Of a stretch of DNA of 34,016 nucleotides, positions 18,757 through 28,493 are shown piece by piece. The DNA is taken from contig JAJPHK010000036.1 of NCBI GenBank assembly GCA_021325315.1, positions 1 through 34,016 on the forward strand, given 5' to 3'. Below the pieces are notes generated by a model. That model had not been told where the DNA came from. It worked only from the letters and a program-made list of their open reading frames with translations, and made no database searches. Position numbers and translations under genes: made by a program. Source of the DNA: Alphaproteobacteria bacterium (GTDB lineage Bacteria > Pseudomonadota > Alphaproteobacteria > Rhizobiales > Xanthobacteraceae). Within the stretch, counting starts at the first letter, position 1, and every line of letters starts with the position of its first letter.

Positions 18757-19734
18757 ATGCACGTTCTCATCATCGGCGCAGCCGGCATGATCGGGCGAAA
18801 GCTCACCGAAAGGCTCCTTAAAGAGAGAAAGCTGCGCGGGCAGCCGATCGAAAAACTGACGCTTCAGGACATTGTTCAGCCACAGGAGCCGCGCGACAAA
18901 CCGTTCGAGATCGAGACGCGTGCGGGCGATCTCTCCGTGCCGGGCGAGGCAGGCGCGCTTGTCGCCGACAATCCTGACGTGATTTTTCATTTGGCCGCCA
19001 TCGTTTCGGGCGAGGCGGAAGCGGATTTCGAGAAGGGCTACCGCATCAACTTCGACGGCACGCGGTTCCTGTTCGATGCGATTCGGGCGCGGAAATACAT
19101 GCCGCGGGTCGTGTTCACGAGCTCGATCGCGGTCTATGGCGCGCCGTTCAACGGGCCGGTGAAGGACGATTTTCATCTTACGCCGCTCACGTCCTACGGG
19201 ACACAGAAGGCGATCGGCGAATTGCTGCTCGCGGATTACACGCGCCGCGGTTTTTTCGACGGCATCGGCCTTCGGCTTCCTACGATTTGCGTCCGGCCCG
19301 GCAAGCCGAACAAGGCGGCTTCCGGCTTCTATTCGAGCATCATTCGCGAGCCGCTCGCGGGGCAGGAGGCGATCCTGCCGGTGCCGGATACAATCCGGCA
19401 CGGGCACGCAAGTCCGCGCTCGGCGGTGGGTTTTCTCATTCATGCCGCCAACATCGATGGCGCGAAGCTCGGCCCGCGGCGGAATCTTGCCATGCCGTCG
19501 GTTTCGGTGACCGTCGCGGAGCAGATCGAGGCGCTGAAACGTGTCGCCGGCGAAAATGTCGCTTCCCGCATCAAGCGGGTGCCGGATCCGGTGATTGCGG
19601 CCATCGTCACCGACTGGGCGGAGGAAGTGGAAGCGAAACGCGCCCGCGAGCTGGGCTTCGAGGTCGAAAAAACGTTCGACGACATCATCCGTGTCCATAT
19701 CGAAGACGAGCTCGGCGGCAAGATCGTGAACTGA
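18757..19734 (+). CDS. NAD-dependent epimerase/dehydratase, D-erythronate dehydrogenase-like
   Basis: '[21 protein letters not shown]', '[39 protein letters not shown]', '[54 protein letters not shown]' resembles the DenD group. Confidence 0.85.
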   Translation: MHVLIIGAAGMIGRKLTERLLKERKLRGQPIEKLTLQDIVQPQEPRDKPFEIETRAGDLSVPGEAGALVADNPDVIFHLAAIVSGEAEADFEKGYRINFDGTRFLFDAIRARKYMPRVVFTSSIAVYGAPFNGPVKDDFHLTPLTSYGTQKAIGELLLADYTRRGFFDGIGLRLPTICVRPGKPNKAASGFYSSIIREPLAGQEAILPVPDTIRHGHASPRSAVGFLIHAANIDGAKLGPRRNLAMPSVSVTVAEQIEALKRVAGENVASRIKRVPDPVIAAIVTDWAEEVEAKRARELGFEVEKTFDDIIRVHIEDELGGKIVN

Positions 19735-20447
19735 TGCGCTTTGCAACTCCGCTTGTTCCGGCGAGACTGATCCGCCGCTACAAGCGGTTTCTTGCGGATG
19801 TCGTGCTGCCGGATGGCAGTGAAATCACCGCACATGTCGCCAATCCCGGTGCGATGCTTGGCATCAACACGCCGGGGTCGCGCGTGTGGCTTTCGAAATC
19901 GGACAATCCGAAGCGCAAGCTCGCATACAGCTGGGAGCTTGTAGAGGCGGATTTCGGCGCGGGGCCTGAGCTTGTGGGCGTCAATACCGCCCATCCGAAC
20001 GGTCTTGTCGCGGAGGCGCTCGCGGCCAAAGCGATCGCGCCCTTCGCACAATATTCAACGATTCGGCGAGAGGTCCGCTACGGCAAGAACAGCCGTGTGG
20101 ATTTCCTGCTCGAAGGCGAGGGGCTCTCGTCCTGTTATCTGGAAGTTAAGAATGTCCATATGATGCGCTCGCCGGGCCGGGCGGAATTTCCCGATGCGGT
20201 CACCGCGCGGGGCGCAAAACACCTCGATGAGCTTGCCGCCGCTACGAAAACGGGCGCGCGTGCGGCACTGCTGTTTCTCGTGCAAATCGGCTCAGCGAAA
20301 TCCGTATCGCTTGCGCAAGACATCGACCCTGCCTATAAAAAAGCCTTCGATCGCGCGCTTGCGGAAGGCGTTGAGGCCTACGCGCTAACCTGCCGCATTT
20401 CCGTCGATGGAATCGAAATTGGCTCGGCCATTCCGGTGCTCGGCTAG
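19734..20447 (+). CDS. sfsA: DNA/RNA nuclease SfsA (sugar fermentation stimulation protein)
   Basis: '[64 protein letters not shown]', '[14 protein letters not shown]', '[10 protein letters not shown]', '[19 protein letters not shown]'. Confidence 0.96.
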   Translation: MRFATPLVPARLIRRYKRFLADVVLPDGSEITAHVANPGAMLGINTPGSRVWLSKSDNPKRKLAYSWELVEADFGAGPELVGVNTAHPNGLVAEALAAKAIAPFAQYSTIRREVRYGKNSRVDFLLEGEGLSSCYLEVKNVHMMRSPGRAEFPDAVTARGAKHLDELAAATKTGARAALLFLVQIGSAKSVSLAQDIDPAYKKAFDRALAEGVEAYALTCRISVDGIEIGSAIPVLG

Positions 20448-20495
20448 CTTGCGCCTTTCGTGCCATCCCTTACATTAAGGACCGGAGTTTCCCCC

Positions 20496-21320
20496 ATGAG
20501 CTATGTTGAAGCCGCTACCGCGCCCCTGCGCAAAACCGGGCAGATCAAGCTGCACGGTCCCGAAGGCTTTGCCGGTATGCGCCGCGCGGGCCGGCTGGTC
20601 GCGGAGGCTCTCGACGAGCTCGTAGACCTGGTCAAACCGGGCGTCACCACCGAAGAGATCAACCGTTTCGTGCTGAACTTTGCGCTCGATCACGGCGCGC
20701 TGCCGGCAACGCTGATGTATCGCGGCTACAACAAATCCGTCTGCACCTCGATCAATCATGTCGTCTGCCACGGCATTCCGAACGACAAACCGCTCCGGGA
20801 AGGCGACATCGTCAATGTGGACGTGACGCTTGTGCTCGACGGATGGCACGGGGATTCGAGCCGCATGTATCTCGTGGGCGAAGTGCCGCGCCGGGCAGAG
20901 CGGCTTGTCGCGGTGACTTATGATGCGATGATGGCGGGCATCAACACGATCCGCCCCGGCTCCACGATCGGGGCGATCGGCGCCGCGATTCAGTCGGTCG
21001 TCGAACCCAATCACATGAGCGTCGTGCGCGATTTTTGCGGGCATGGCGTCGGCCGGCTTTTTCATGACGAGCCGAACGTAGTGCATATCGGCCGAGCGGG
21101 AGAGGGCGCGGTGCTGAAGCCCGGCATGTTCTTCACCGTCGAGCCGATGATCAATCTCGGCCGCCCGCATGTGAAGGTTCTTTCCGACGGCTGGACCGCG
21201 GTGACGCGCGACCGTTCGCTGTCGGCGCAATTCGAGCACACGGTCGGCGTCACGGAAACCGGCGTCGAGATCTTTACGCTTTCGCCGAAGGGGCTTCATC
21301 AGCCGCCCTATCACCACTGA
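20496..21320 (+). CDS. map: Type I methionyl aminopeptidase
   Basis: '[30 protein letters not shown]', '[22 protein letters not shown]', '[16 protein letters not shown]', '[10 protein letters not shown]', '[14 protein letters not shown]'. ATG at 20496 is preferred. Confidence 0.97.
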   Translation: MSYVEAATAPLRKTGQIKLHGPEGFAGMRRAGRLVAEALDELVDLVKPGVTTEEINRFVLNFALDHGALPATLMYRGYNKSVCTSINHVVCHGIPNDKPLREGDIVNVDVTLVLDGWHGDSSRMYLVGEVPRRAERLVAVTYDAMMAGINTIRPGSTIGAIGAAIQSVVEPNHMSVVRDFCGHGVGRLFHDEPNVVHIGRAGEGAVLKPGMFFTVEPMINLGRPHVKVLSDGWTAVTRDRSLSAQFEHTVGVTETGVEIFTLSPKGLHQPPYHH

Positions 21321-21327
21321 AGCGGCC

Positions 21328-22032
21328 ATGGGCGGCACAAAGAAAAGTCCAGGACTTGACGAGCCGCACTATCATGGACACCGCGACCGCCTGCGTTCGC
21401 GATTCCGCGAATCGGGGAGCGACGCGCTCGCGGATTACGAACTTCTCGAATTGATCCTGTTTCGCGCGCTGCCGCGGCGCGACGTGAAGCCGCTCGCGAA
21501 AGCGCTGATCGCGAAATTCGGCTCCTTCGCGGAAGTCGTATCCGCGCCGCCCGCGCGCATCGCGGAAGTGGACGGCGCGGGCGAAGCGGTGATTACCGAG
21601 CTCAAGCTGATCGAAGCGGCGACGCGCCATTTCGCGCGCGACAAGGTGCGCGAGCGGCCGGTGCTTTCTTCATGGAATTCGGTGCTGGAATATTGCCGCG
21701 CCGCCATGGCCTTCGCCGACAAGGAACAGTTCCGGATTCTGTTTCTCGACAAGCGTAATCAGCTGATCACCGATGAGGTGCAGCAAACCGGAACCGTCGA
21801 TCACACGCCGGTTTATCCGCGCGAGATCGTGAAGCGGGCTTTGGAACTTTCGGCGACCGCCGTCATTCTTGTCCACAATCATCCGTCGGGCGATCCGACG
21901 CCGTCGCGCGCCGATATTCAGATGACGAAGGCGATCATCGATGTCGCGCGGCCGCTCGGGATCGAAATTCACGATCACATCATCGTCGGCAAGGACGGTC
22001 ATACGAGCCTCAAAGGCATGCGTCTGATCTGA
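21328..22032 (+). CDS. radC: RadC family (JAB domain) protein
   Basis: '[35 protein letters not shown]' N-domain and the JAB motif '[22 protein letters not shown]'. Confidence 0.96.
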   Translation: MGGTKKSPGLDEPHYHGHRDRLRSRFRESGSDALADYELLELILFRALPRRDVKPLAKALIAKFGSFAEVVSAPPARIAEVDGAGEAVITELKLIEAATRHFARDKVRERPVLSSWNSVLEYCRAAMAFADKEQFRILFLDKRNQLITDEVQQTGTVDHTPVYPREIVKRALELSATAVILVHNHPSGDPTPSRADIQMTKAIIDVARPLGIEIHDHIIVGKDGHTSLKGMRLI

Positions 22033-22036
22033 GCAG

Positions 22037-22072
22037 GAGCGCGACGGAAATCCGCCGCGCTCGCCGCTTTGT
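22037..22072. terminator. Hairpin between convergent radC and methyltransferase genes
   Basis: 'gagcgcg-a-cgga-aa-tccg-c-cgcgctc': long stem with one mismatch in the 46-bp convergent gap; T-rich only weakly. Confidence 0.55.
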
Positions 22073-22078
22073 TGTCGT

Positions 22079-22909
22079 TTAGCGCGATTTGGTAACAACG
22101 ACTTCGAGATATTCGCTCGGAACCACCAGCGTGCCGTCCTTGGCGGTATTGAACTCGCCGATCAGCGCGAGGATCTCGGTTTCCAGCGACTTTTGCTTCG
22201 TGGCGTCGACAGCCGCAAAAGCCTTCAGCACGGGTCCGTAATAGGTGCGGAAGAAGTCGACCCAATGCGCCGGCGATTTGTAGCGGAAGACGAAATGCCG
22301 CGATGCCGCTGCGATCGAGACGTTCTTGCCGAACAAAACTTCCAGATGAGCGCGCTGTCCCCACAGCGCCGGCGAGCTCAAGCCCGGCGCGGGCGGGACA
22401 TATTTCCCGATGATCTTGAACAATCTTCCGATGAAGCCTTCGGGTGTCCAGTTGGCGAGGCCGATCTTGCCGCCGACGCGGCAAACGCGCAGCAGTTCCT
22501 TCGCGGCTTTCGCCTGATCTGGCGTGAACATCACACCGAAGGTCGAAAGCACCACATCGAAGCTTCCGTCGGGAAACGGAAGATTTTCCGCGTCCGCTTG
22601 TTGAAAGATGACCGGCCAATTCTCGGCCTCGGCGCGCGTGCGGCCCTGATCGAGAAGCGCGCCGACATAGTCGGTGGATGTGACGGCGGCGAAACGCCGC
22701 GCCGCCGCGAGAGTCGCGTTGCCGTTTCCGGCGGCGACATCAAGGACGCGGTGGTTGCTGCGAAGATCGACCGCTTCGCACAGGTTTTCGCCGACAATCT
22801 GCAATGTGCTGCCGACAACGGCGTAGTTGCCGGAGCTCCAGGCCGCCTGCTGGCGGCCCTTAATCATGGCGTAATCGATATTTATGGGATTTGCTGCTTG
22901 CACATTCAT
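22079..22909 (-). CDS. SAM-dependent methyltransferase
   Basis: 'HRVLDVAAGNGNATLAAARRFAAVTSTDYV', 'LPFPDGSFDVVLSTFGVMFTPDQAKAAKELLRVCRVGGKIGLANWTPEGFIG'. Confidence 0.9.
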   Translation of the reverse strand: MNVQAANPINIDYAMIKGRQQAAWSSGNYAVVGSTLQIVGENLCEAVDLRSNHRVLDVAAGNGNATLAAARRFAAVTSTDYVGALLDQGRTRAEAENWPVIFQQADAENLPFPDGSFDVVLSTFGVMFTPDQAKAAKELLRVCRVGGKIGLANWTPEGFIGRLFKIIGKYVPPAPGLSSPALWGQRAHLEVLFGKNVSIAAASRHFVFRYKSPAHWVDFFRTYYGPVLKAFAAVDATKQKSLETEILALIGEFNTAKDGTLVVPSEYLEVVVTKSR

Positions 22910-23045
22910 CTCGACATCTCCTCGTTTTAAGGCACCATTGGAGCGTTGGCGCTTCCTAACGCCTTTCTCGTTTCGTGTGTGCCGGCGGCCGGTGTTTCCG
23001 CTGCCGGATTGAGCGCGTGAATATGACCGGAGGTCGGTTCTCTCA

Positions 23046-24044
23046 ATGATCGGGACGCCGCTTTCATTTGCAGAGACGCCGAAAAGCGCGGCGGCCTACG
23101 ATGTATTGGCGGAAATGCTGCGTTCGCTGCGGCTCACGGGATCGGTGTTTTTGAACGCGAGTTTTTCGGCCCCGTTTGGCGTTCTCAGTCCGAAGCAATA
23201 CGACGAAAACACACCGCTCGCGCATCTCCGCCACATTAGCATCTTTCATCTGGTCGCGGCCGGGGAATGCACAATCGAGGCAGCAACCGGCGAGCGAAAA
23301 AAGGTTTCGGCTGGCGATATTCTGTTGCTGCCGTTCGCGGACGCGCACAAGTTCTGGAATGGCGAATTTTCGGAGATGGCGTTCGCTCCCGACTTGATGC
23401 GTGCGAGTCGTATGAAGGGTGTGTGGAACATCACTCACGGCGGTGGGGGTTCCGAGACCCGCCTTGTGTGCGGCTTTATCGAATCCTCTGAGTTTCTGTT
23501 CACGCCGGTATTCCGCTCGTTGCCCACTTTGATGGTGGATCGAACAAGCGACGACAAGGTTGAAGCGCTACTCGCCTCGACGGTGAGAGAGATTCTGACC
23601 TTGACGGACGCTGCCGTACCCGGGACCGAACTCATGCTCGGCCGGTTGATGGAGCTGCTGTTCGTGGAGGTGCTGCGCCGTTACGCCGAGCGGCTTCCAG
23701 CCGGTGAGAGAGGCTGGTTCGCGGCGCTTAACGATCCGGTCGTGGGTCGCGCCCTGCAGCTCGTGCACCGCGATCCGGCGCGCCGCTGGACGGTGGAAAG
23801 CCTCGCCCGCGAGGCCGGCACCTCGCGCACCGTGCTCACGGAGAGGTTCAATGCCGTGTTAGGGCAGGCGCCGATCGAATATGTGACAGGCTGGAGAATG
23901 CAGCTTGCCGCGGAGAGAATTCGCAACAGCAACGATGGTCTCGCCTCGATCGCTGCCGACATCGGCTACGAATCCGAGGCGGCGTTCAATCGTGCGTTCA
24001 AGCGCGTGACCGGAATGACGCCGGGACGCTGGCGGGACGGCTAG
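23046..24044 (+). CDS. AraC family transcriptional regulator (cupin-type N-terminal domain)
   Basis: N-terminal cupin-like 'ECTIEAATGERKKVSAGDILLLPFADAHKFW'; C-terminal HTH 'WTVESLAREAGTSRTVLTERFNAVLGQAPIEYVTGWRMQLAAERIRNSNDGLASIAADIGYESEAAFNRAFKRVTGMTPGRWR'. Confidence 0.95.
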   Translation: MIGTPLSFAETPKSAAAYDVLAEMLRSLRLTGSVFLNASFSAPFGVLSPKQYDENTPLAHLRHISIFHLVAAGECTIEAATGERKKVSAGDILLLPFADAHKFWNGEFSEMAFAPDLMRASRMKGVWNITHGGGGSETRLVCGFIESSEFLFTPVFRSLPTLMVDRTSDDKVEALLASTVREILTLTDAAVPGTELMLGRLMELLFVEVLRRYAERLPAGERGWFAALNDPVVGRALQLVHRDPARRWTVESLAREAGTSRTVLTERFNAVLGQAPIEYVTGWRMQLAAERIRNSNDGLASIAADIGYESEAAFNRAFKRVTGMTPGRWRDG

Positions 24045-24757
24045 TTCGGACGTGAAAGCGACAGCGGCCGCGGCTGTTCCGGAATTTTTGTCCAGTTGCC
24101 TTCCGGCTGGCGGCCGAAGCGTATGCGCTCGTCTTTCGCGGACAGAAGGATGATATCCCCTCGGTCCAGATACCATTTCACCGGGCCGAAACGAGCGAGG
24201 GTCGGATCGCAGCCCGGTTTCACCACGACCTTGAACATGTCGTCGCCCGCAGCCTGATCCGTGAGCGCGAGCGCGCAGATCGCCGGTCCGTTCGGGCGGG
24301 AAATATTCCATTCACCCGCGGCATCGGAAAAGGTCGGGACGTCGTTCGGTTGCACGAATTGCAAGTTGGTCAGAAAATAAACTCCGTCGCCTTCGAGAAG
24401 CGCCTCATATTGTCCCCCGACCCCTTCCGTGAACTCCGAAACGGTGCGTTTGGCGGCGTTAACGAAACGGATCGAGCCCGCGATGCCCGGCAGCCATGCA
24501 GCGGTATCGTTTAGGAACCGGAAGAGTGGCGTGCATTCCGAGCGATCAAAAGCGAGCGCGTAACCCGCCGCCACAGCTTTAGCTTCGAGTGTAATGGGGC
24601 ATTTACGATCGCCAAGCGCGCTTTGCAACTGATAGTTCGCCGCGAGCTGCTTCGCATCGGGAATCGCCGGACGCGCCGGCTCCGTGTCCGGCGCCTGCGC
24701 CATCACAGGAACTGCAAATGTGAAAGCGAAGGCGAGCAGGCACGCGAGACGATTCAT
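24041..24757 (-). CDS. Exported protein with two AprI/Inh-like (metalloprotease inhibitor) halves
   Basis: Signal peptide 'MNRLACLLAFAFTFAVPVMAQA'; second half 'DAAGEWNISRPNGPAICALALTDQAAGDDMFKVVVKPGCD...PVKWYLDRGDIILLSAKDERIRFGRQPEGNW' fits the Inh pattern, first half similar ('DRKCPITLEAKAV...RSECTPLFRFLNDTAAWLPGIAGSIRFVN'). Confidence 0.72.
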   Translation of the reverse strand: MNRLACLLAFAFTFAVPVMAQAPDTEPARPAIPDAKQLAANYQLQSALGDRKCPITLEAKAVAAGYALAFDRSECTPLFRFLNDTAAWLPGIAGSIRFVNAAKRTVSEFTEGVGGQYEALLEGDGVYFLTNLQFVQPNDVPTFSDAAGEWNISRPNGPAICALALTDQAAGDDMFKVVVKPGCDPTLARFGPVKWYLDRGDIILLSAKDERIRFGRQPEGNWTKIPEQPRPLSLSRPN

Positions 24758-24836
24758 GATGGCCTCAACGGGTTTGGCGAATGCTAGCACGCGTGACTTG
24801 TTCAAGCCATGTGCGCCGGCGTCATGACGGCTGCAA

Positions 24837-25814
24837 CTATTTTTTCTTCGGCGGCCACGGTGTTTCGACAACGGGTGTGATCGGGTCTTTTCCCGCGGCC
24901 CATGCCGCGAGATTGTCCACCACGAGCTGACCCATGGCGCGGCGCGTCCAATGTGTCGCCGAGGCGACATGCGGCAAGAGCACCACGTTCTCCATGTCGA
25001 TGAGCGCTTGCGGCACTTTTGGTTCTTCCGCGAAGACGTCCAGTCCCGCCGCGAGAATGGTTTTGTTCTTGAGCGCCTCGATCAGCGCGGGCTCGTCCAC
25101 AACGGAACCGCGCGCGACATTGATCAGAACGCCATTCGGGCCGAGTGCTTTCAACACATCGGCGTTGATCATATTTTTGGTGGCGGGACCGCCGGGGACA
25201 ATCGCGATCAGCACATCCACATCCTTCGCCATCGCGACAAGATCGGGATAGTGCTTGTAAGGAACGCCCGCCGCCGGCTTTCGGCTGTGATAGACGATGG
25301 GGCGATCGAAACCCTCGAGGCGTTTCGCGATCACTTTCCCGATCCGGCCCATGCCGACGATGCCGATCGTGCGATCGCGCAGCGTGTTCGTGAGCGGATA
25401 GGGTTTTTCGCGCCATTTGCCCGCACGCAGATATTTTTCAGCCTGAGGAAGTTCGCGCAGCGTGTTCAACAAGAGTGCGATGGTGGTATCGGCGACTTCG
25501 TCGTTCAAGACATCGGGGGTGTTTGTGACGACAATTCCATGCGCGCCCGCCCACTTCGCGTCCACCGAATCGTAGCCGACGCCGAAATTGGCGACGATCT
25601 CGAGCTTCGGCATCTTTTCCATGATCGCGGCGGTCACGGGAAATTGACCTCCGGTCGCGATGGCGCGGATGCGCGGCGATACCTCCGCGAGAAAAGCGTT
25701 GCGGTCTTTCGCGTTTGCGAGGCGATGGACGGTAAAAAGCTTATCCACCCCTTCCTCGACAACGGGAACCATCTTTCCCGTGAGCAAGAGATCGGGGCGT
25801 TCTGTCGCGATCAT
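24837..25814 (-). CDS. 2-hydroxyacid dehydrogenase (D-isomer specific)
   Basis: 'LRDRTIGIVGMGRIGKVIAKRLEGFDRPIVYHSR', 'LINVARGSVVDEPALIEALKNKTILAAGLDVFAEEPKVP', 'VVLLPHVASATHWTRRAMG'. Confidence 0.94.
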   Translation of the reverse strand: MIATERPDLLLTGKMVPVVEEGVDKLFTVHRLANAKDRNAFLAEVSPRIRAIATGGQFPVTAAIMEKMPKLEIVANFGVGYDSVDAKWAGAHGIVVTNTPDVLNDEVADTTIALLLNTLRELPQAEKYLRAGKWREKPYPLTNTLRDRTIGIVGMGRIGKVIAKRLEGFDRPIVYHSRKPAAGVPYKHYPDLVAMAKDVDVLIAIVPGGPATKNMINADVLKALGPNGVLINVARGSVVDEPALIEALKNKTILAAGLDVFAEEPKVPQALIDMENVVLLPHVASATHWTRRAMGQLVVDNLAAWAAGKDPITPVVETPWPPKKK

Positions 25815-25976
25815 GCTGATTTTCCTTGCAATGCGGTAAATCTGACGAAAGGGGGAAGGTTTGGTGCTTGATCGGCCTCAAGCTCCATCCCAATATGCAG
25901 TCCTGAACACGCCAAAAACAAGAGCCGGTCACCGCTAAAACGACCGGCCAGAGGAAATGCCGGGGAGACAGAGTGG

Positions 25977-27044
25977 ATGGCGTCAGTCGAAATTCGAGAA
26001 GCGCGTAAGGCTTTTGGCGCCGTTGAAGTTCTTCATGGTGTGAATGTCAGTATTGAAGACGGCCAGTTTGTCGTGCTGGTGGGTCCTTCCGGCTGCGGGA
26101 AATCGACGCTTCTCCGCATGATCGCCGGCCTTGAGAACATCACCAGCGGCGAAATCATCATCGGCAACCGCGTCGTCAACAAACTGCCGCCGAAGGCGCG
26201 CGACGTCGCGATGGTGTTCCAGAATTATGCGCTTTATCCGCACATGACGGTCGCGGACAACATGGCGTTTTCCATGAAGCTCAAGAAGGCGCCGAAAAAA
26301 GAGATCGACGATCGCGTGCAGCGCGCGGCGGCGATCCTCGGACTCGAGCCATTGCTGGGACGCTATCCCCGCCAGCTTTCCGGCGGCCAGCGCCAGCGCG
26401 TAGCCATGGGCCGGGCAATCGTGCGCGATCCGCAAGTCTTTCTGTTCGACGAACCGTTGTCGAATCTCGACGCGAAATTGCGCGTGCAAATGCGCACCGA
26501 AATCAAGGAACTGCACCAGCGGCTGAAAACCACCACGGTCTATGTCACGCACGACCAGATCGAGGCGATGACGATGGCCGACAAAATCGTCGTCATGCAC
26601 GACGGCATTGTCGAGCAGATCGGCTCGCCGCTCGAGCTTTACGACCGGCCGGCCAACCTGTTCGTGGCGGGCTTCATCGGTTCGCCTGCGATGAACTTTT
26701 TCAACGGCAGGATCGCCATGAACGGGAAGGCTGCGTTCGAAACCACGGGCGGGGTCGAGCTTCCGCTTCCGGGAAGACCCGCGAACGCAAGCGGGCAGCC
26801 CGCAATCTATGGCGTACGACCGGAACATTTCACGCTTTCCGACGACGGCGCGCCCGGCGAAGTGGTCGTGGTCGAGCCGACAGGGTCGGAGATTCAGGTT
26901 TTTGCGAAGATCGGCGGACAGGACGTGACGGCGGTCTTCCGGGAGCGGCACAATTTCAAGCCGGGCGACAAGATCCGGCTAAAGCCAGATCCGAGGCTCG
27001 TTCATCTGTTTGACGCGCCGACGGGGAAGAGACTGAACACATAA
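25977..27044 (+). CDS. ABC transporter ATP-binding protein (UgpC/MsmK-type)
   Basis: Walker A 'VGPSGCGKSTLLRMIAGLE', 'MVFQNYALYPHMTVADNMAFSMKL', signature 'LSGGQRQRVAMGRAIVRDPQVFLFDEPLSNLDAKLRVQMR'. Confidence 0.97.
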   Translation: MASVEIREARKAFGAVEVLHGVNVSIEDGQFVVLVGPSGCGKSTLLRMIAGLENITSGEIIIGNRVVNKLPPKARDVAMVFQNYALYPHMTVADNMAFSMKLKKAPKKEIDDRVQRAAAILGLEPLLGRYPRQLSGGQRQRVAMGRAIVRDPQVFLFDEPLSNLDAKLRVQMRTEIKELHQRLKTTTVYVTHDQIEAMTMADKIVVMHDGIVEQIGSPLELYDRPANLFVAGFIGSPAMNFFNGRIAMNGKAAFETTGGVELPLPGRPANASGQPAIYGVRPEHFTLSDDGAPGEVVVVEPTGSEIQVFAKIGGQDVTAVFRERHNFKPGDKIRLKPDPRLVHLFDAPTGKRLNT

Positions 27045-27078
27045 CACCGAACGTATAAAACCAAGGAGGAGTAACGCC

Positions 27079-28401
27079 ATGAAGGATTTTACCCGCCGCT
27101 GCCTGATCAAAGGCGGCACTGCGGCCGCGGCCGCCGGCGCGCTAACCGGCCCCGCCTTTTTGGAATGGGCGAAAGCCTGGGCGCAGTCCGCGCCGTGGAA
27201 ACCGGAAAAGGGCGCGCAGCTTTCGATTCTGCGCTGGAAGTATTTTGTGCAATCGGAAGATGACGCGTTTGTTGCGTTGATGGACTCGTTCACCAAAGCA
27301 ACCGGTGTGAAGGTCACGATCGCGCGCGAGTCCTACGAAGACGTGCAGCCGAAAGCTTCGGTCGCCGCCAATACCGGAGCCGGACCTGACCTGTTCTGGG
27401 GACTTTATTCACTGCCGCATCTCTTTCCGCAGAAGTGTCTCGATGTCACCGATGTAGCCGACTATCTCGGTAAAAAGTACGGCGGTTGGGTGCCGACAGC
27501 GGTCACCTACGGCAAGGGCAGCGGCAACAAGTGGATCGCGATTCCCGTTTGCTACGCGGGCAATCTGCTGAACTATCGACTCGAAGCCTCGAAGAAGGCT
27601 GGTTTTTCGAAATTCCCGACGACGACCGACGAATTCCTCGCCTATGCGAAGGCGATGAAGGCGCAAGGGACGCCCGGGGGCATGGCGCTCGGTCACGCTT
27701 CGGGAGACGGCAACGCGTGGATATACTGGTGCCTATGGGCTTTCGGCGGTAACGTTGTCGACAAGGACGACAAGGTCATCATCAATTCGCCGGAAACCGA
27801 AAAGGCGCTCAATTACGCCAAGGCGCTTTACGAAAACTACGTACCGGGAACCGCTTCATGGAACGACGCCTCTAATAATAAGGCGTTCCTTGGCGGCGAA
27901 ATCCACTGGACTAATAACGGCATCTCGATCTACGTCGCCGCGCAGAACGACCCAAGCAAAAAGCAGATCGCGGAAGACATGGATCATGCCTATTGGCCGG
28001 TCGGGCCGGTCGGCAAGCCGACCGAGTTTCATCTGATGTTCCCGCTGATGGCGATGAACTACACCAAATATCCGCAGGCCTGTAAGGCGCTGATGGCTTA
28101 CATGTTGGAGGCCGATCAGTTCAATAAATGGCTCACGGCATCGAAGGGCTATCTCACGCATTGCCTCAATGCCTACGATAAAAACCCGGTGTGGACGGCC
28201 GATCCGAAGACAACGCCGTTCCGCGACGTCGCAAAGCGCACGCTCACCGCGGGCGGCCTCGGCTCGGTCGGTGAGAAGGCGGCGAGCGCGATCGCCGACT
28301 TCGTCGTGCTCGACATGTTCGCGGCCTATTGCACCGGCCGCGAAGATGCCAAGGGCGCGATCAAGATCGCTGATCGGCAGCTGCGGCGGATTTATCGCTG
28401 A
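27079..28401 (+). CDS. ABC transporter substrate-binding protein (carbohydrate-type), Tat-type leader
   Basis: 'DFTRRCLIKGGTAAAAAGALTGPAFLEWAKAWAQ' leader; 'SFTKATGVKVTIARESYEDVQPKASVAANTGAGPDLFWG' typical extracellular family 1. Lies between the ABC ATPase and permeases. Confidence 0.93.
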   Translation: MKDFTRRCLIKGGTAAAAAGALTGPAFLEWAKAWAQSAPWKPEKGAQLSILRWKYFVQSEDDAFVALMDSFTKATGVKVTIARESYEDVQPKASVAANTGAGPDLFWGLYSLPHLFPQKCLDVTDVADYLGKKYGGWVPTAVTYGKGSGNKWIAIPVCYAGNLLNYRLEASKKAGFSKFPTTTDEFLAYAKAMKAQGTPGGMALGHASGDGNAWIYWCLWAFGGNVVDKDDKVIINSPETEKALNYAKALYENYVPGTASWNDASNNKAFLGGEIHWTNNGISIYVAAQNDPSKKQIAEDMDHAYWPVGPVGKPTEFHLMFPLMAMNYTKYPQACKALMAYMLEADQFNKWLTASKGYLTHCLNAYDKNPVWTADPKTTPFRDVAKRTLTAGGLGSVGEKAASAIADFVVLDMFAAYCTGREDAKGAIKIADRQLRRIYR

Positions 28402-28457
28402 GTGGGGGCCGGGCAGGAGGGTACTCCTCACCCGGCTACTCGCTTCACTCGAAACCA

Positions 28458-28480
28458 CCCTCCCCGCTTTGCGGGGAGGG
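28458..28480. repeat. Perfect GC-rich hairpin in an intergenic repeat-like sequence (REP-like)
   Basis: 'ccctccccgc-ttt-gcggggaggg': 10-bp perfect stem in the SBP-permease gap. Confidence 0.75.
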
Positions 28481-28493
28481 ATGCGAGAGATGA

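Noticed and set aside
18742-19746. 334-aa minus-strand ORF
   Set aside because: Fully antisense to the epimerase gene, which has strong motifs.
20475-21338. 287-aa minus-strand ORF
   Set aside because: Fully antisense to map.
25983-26951. 322-aa minus-strand ORF
   Set aside because: Antisense to the ABC ATPase, which is unambiguous.
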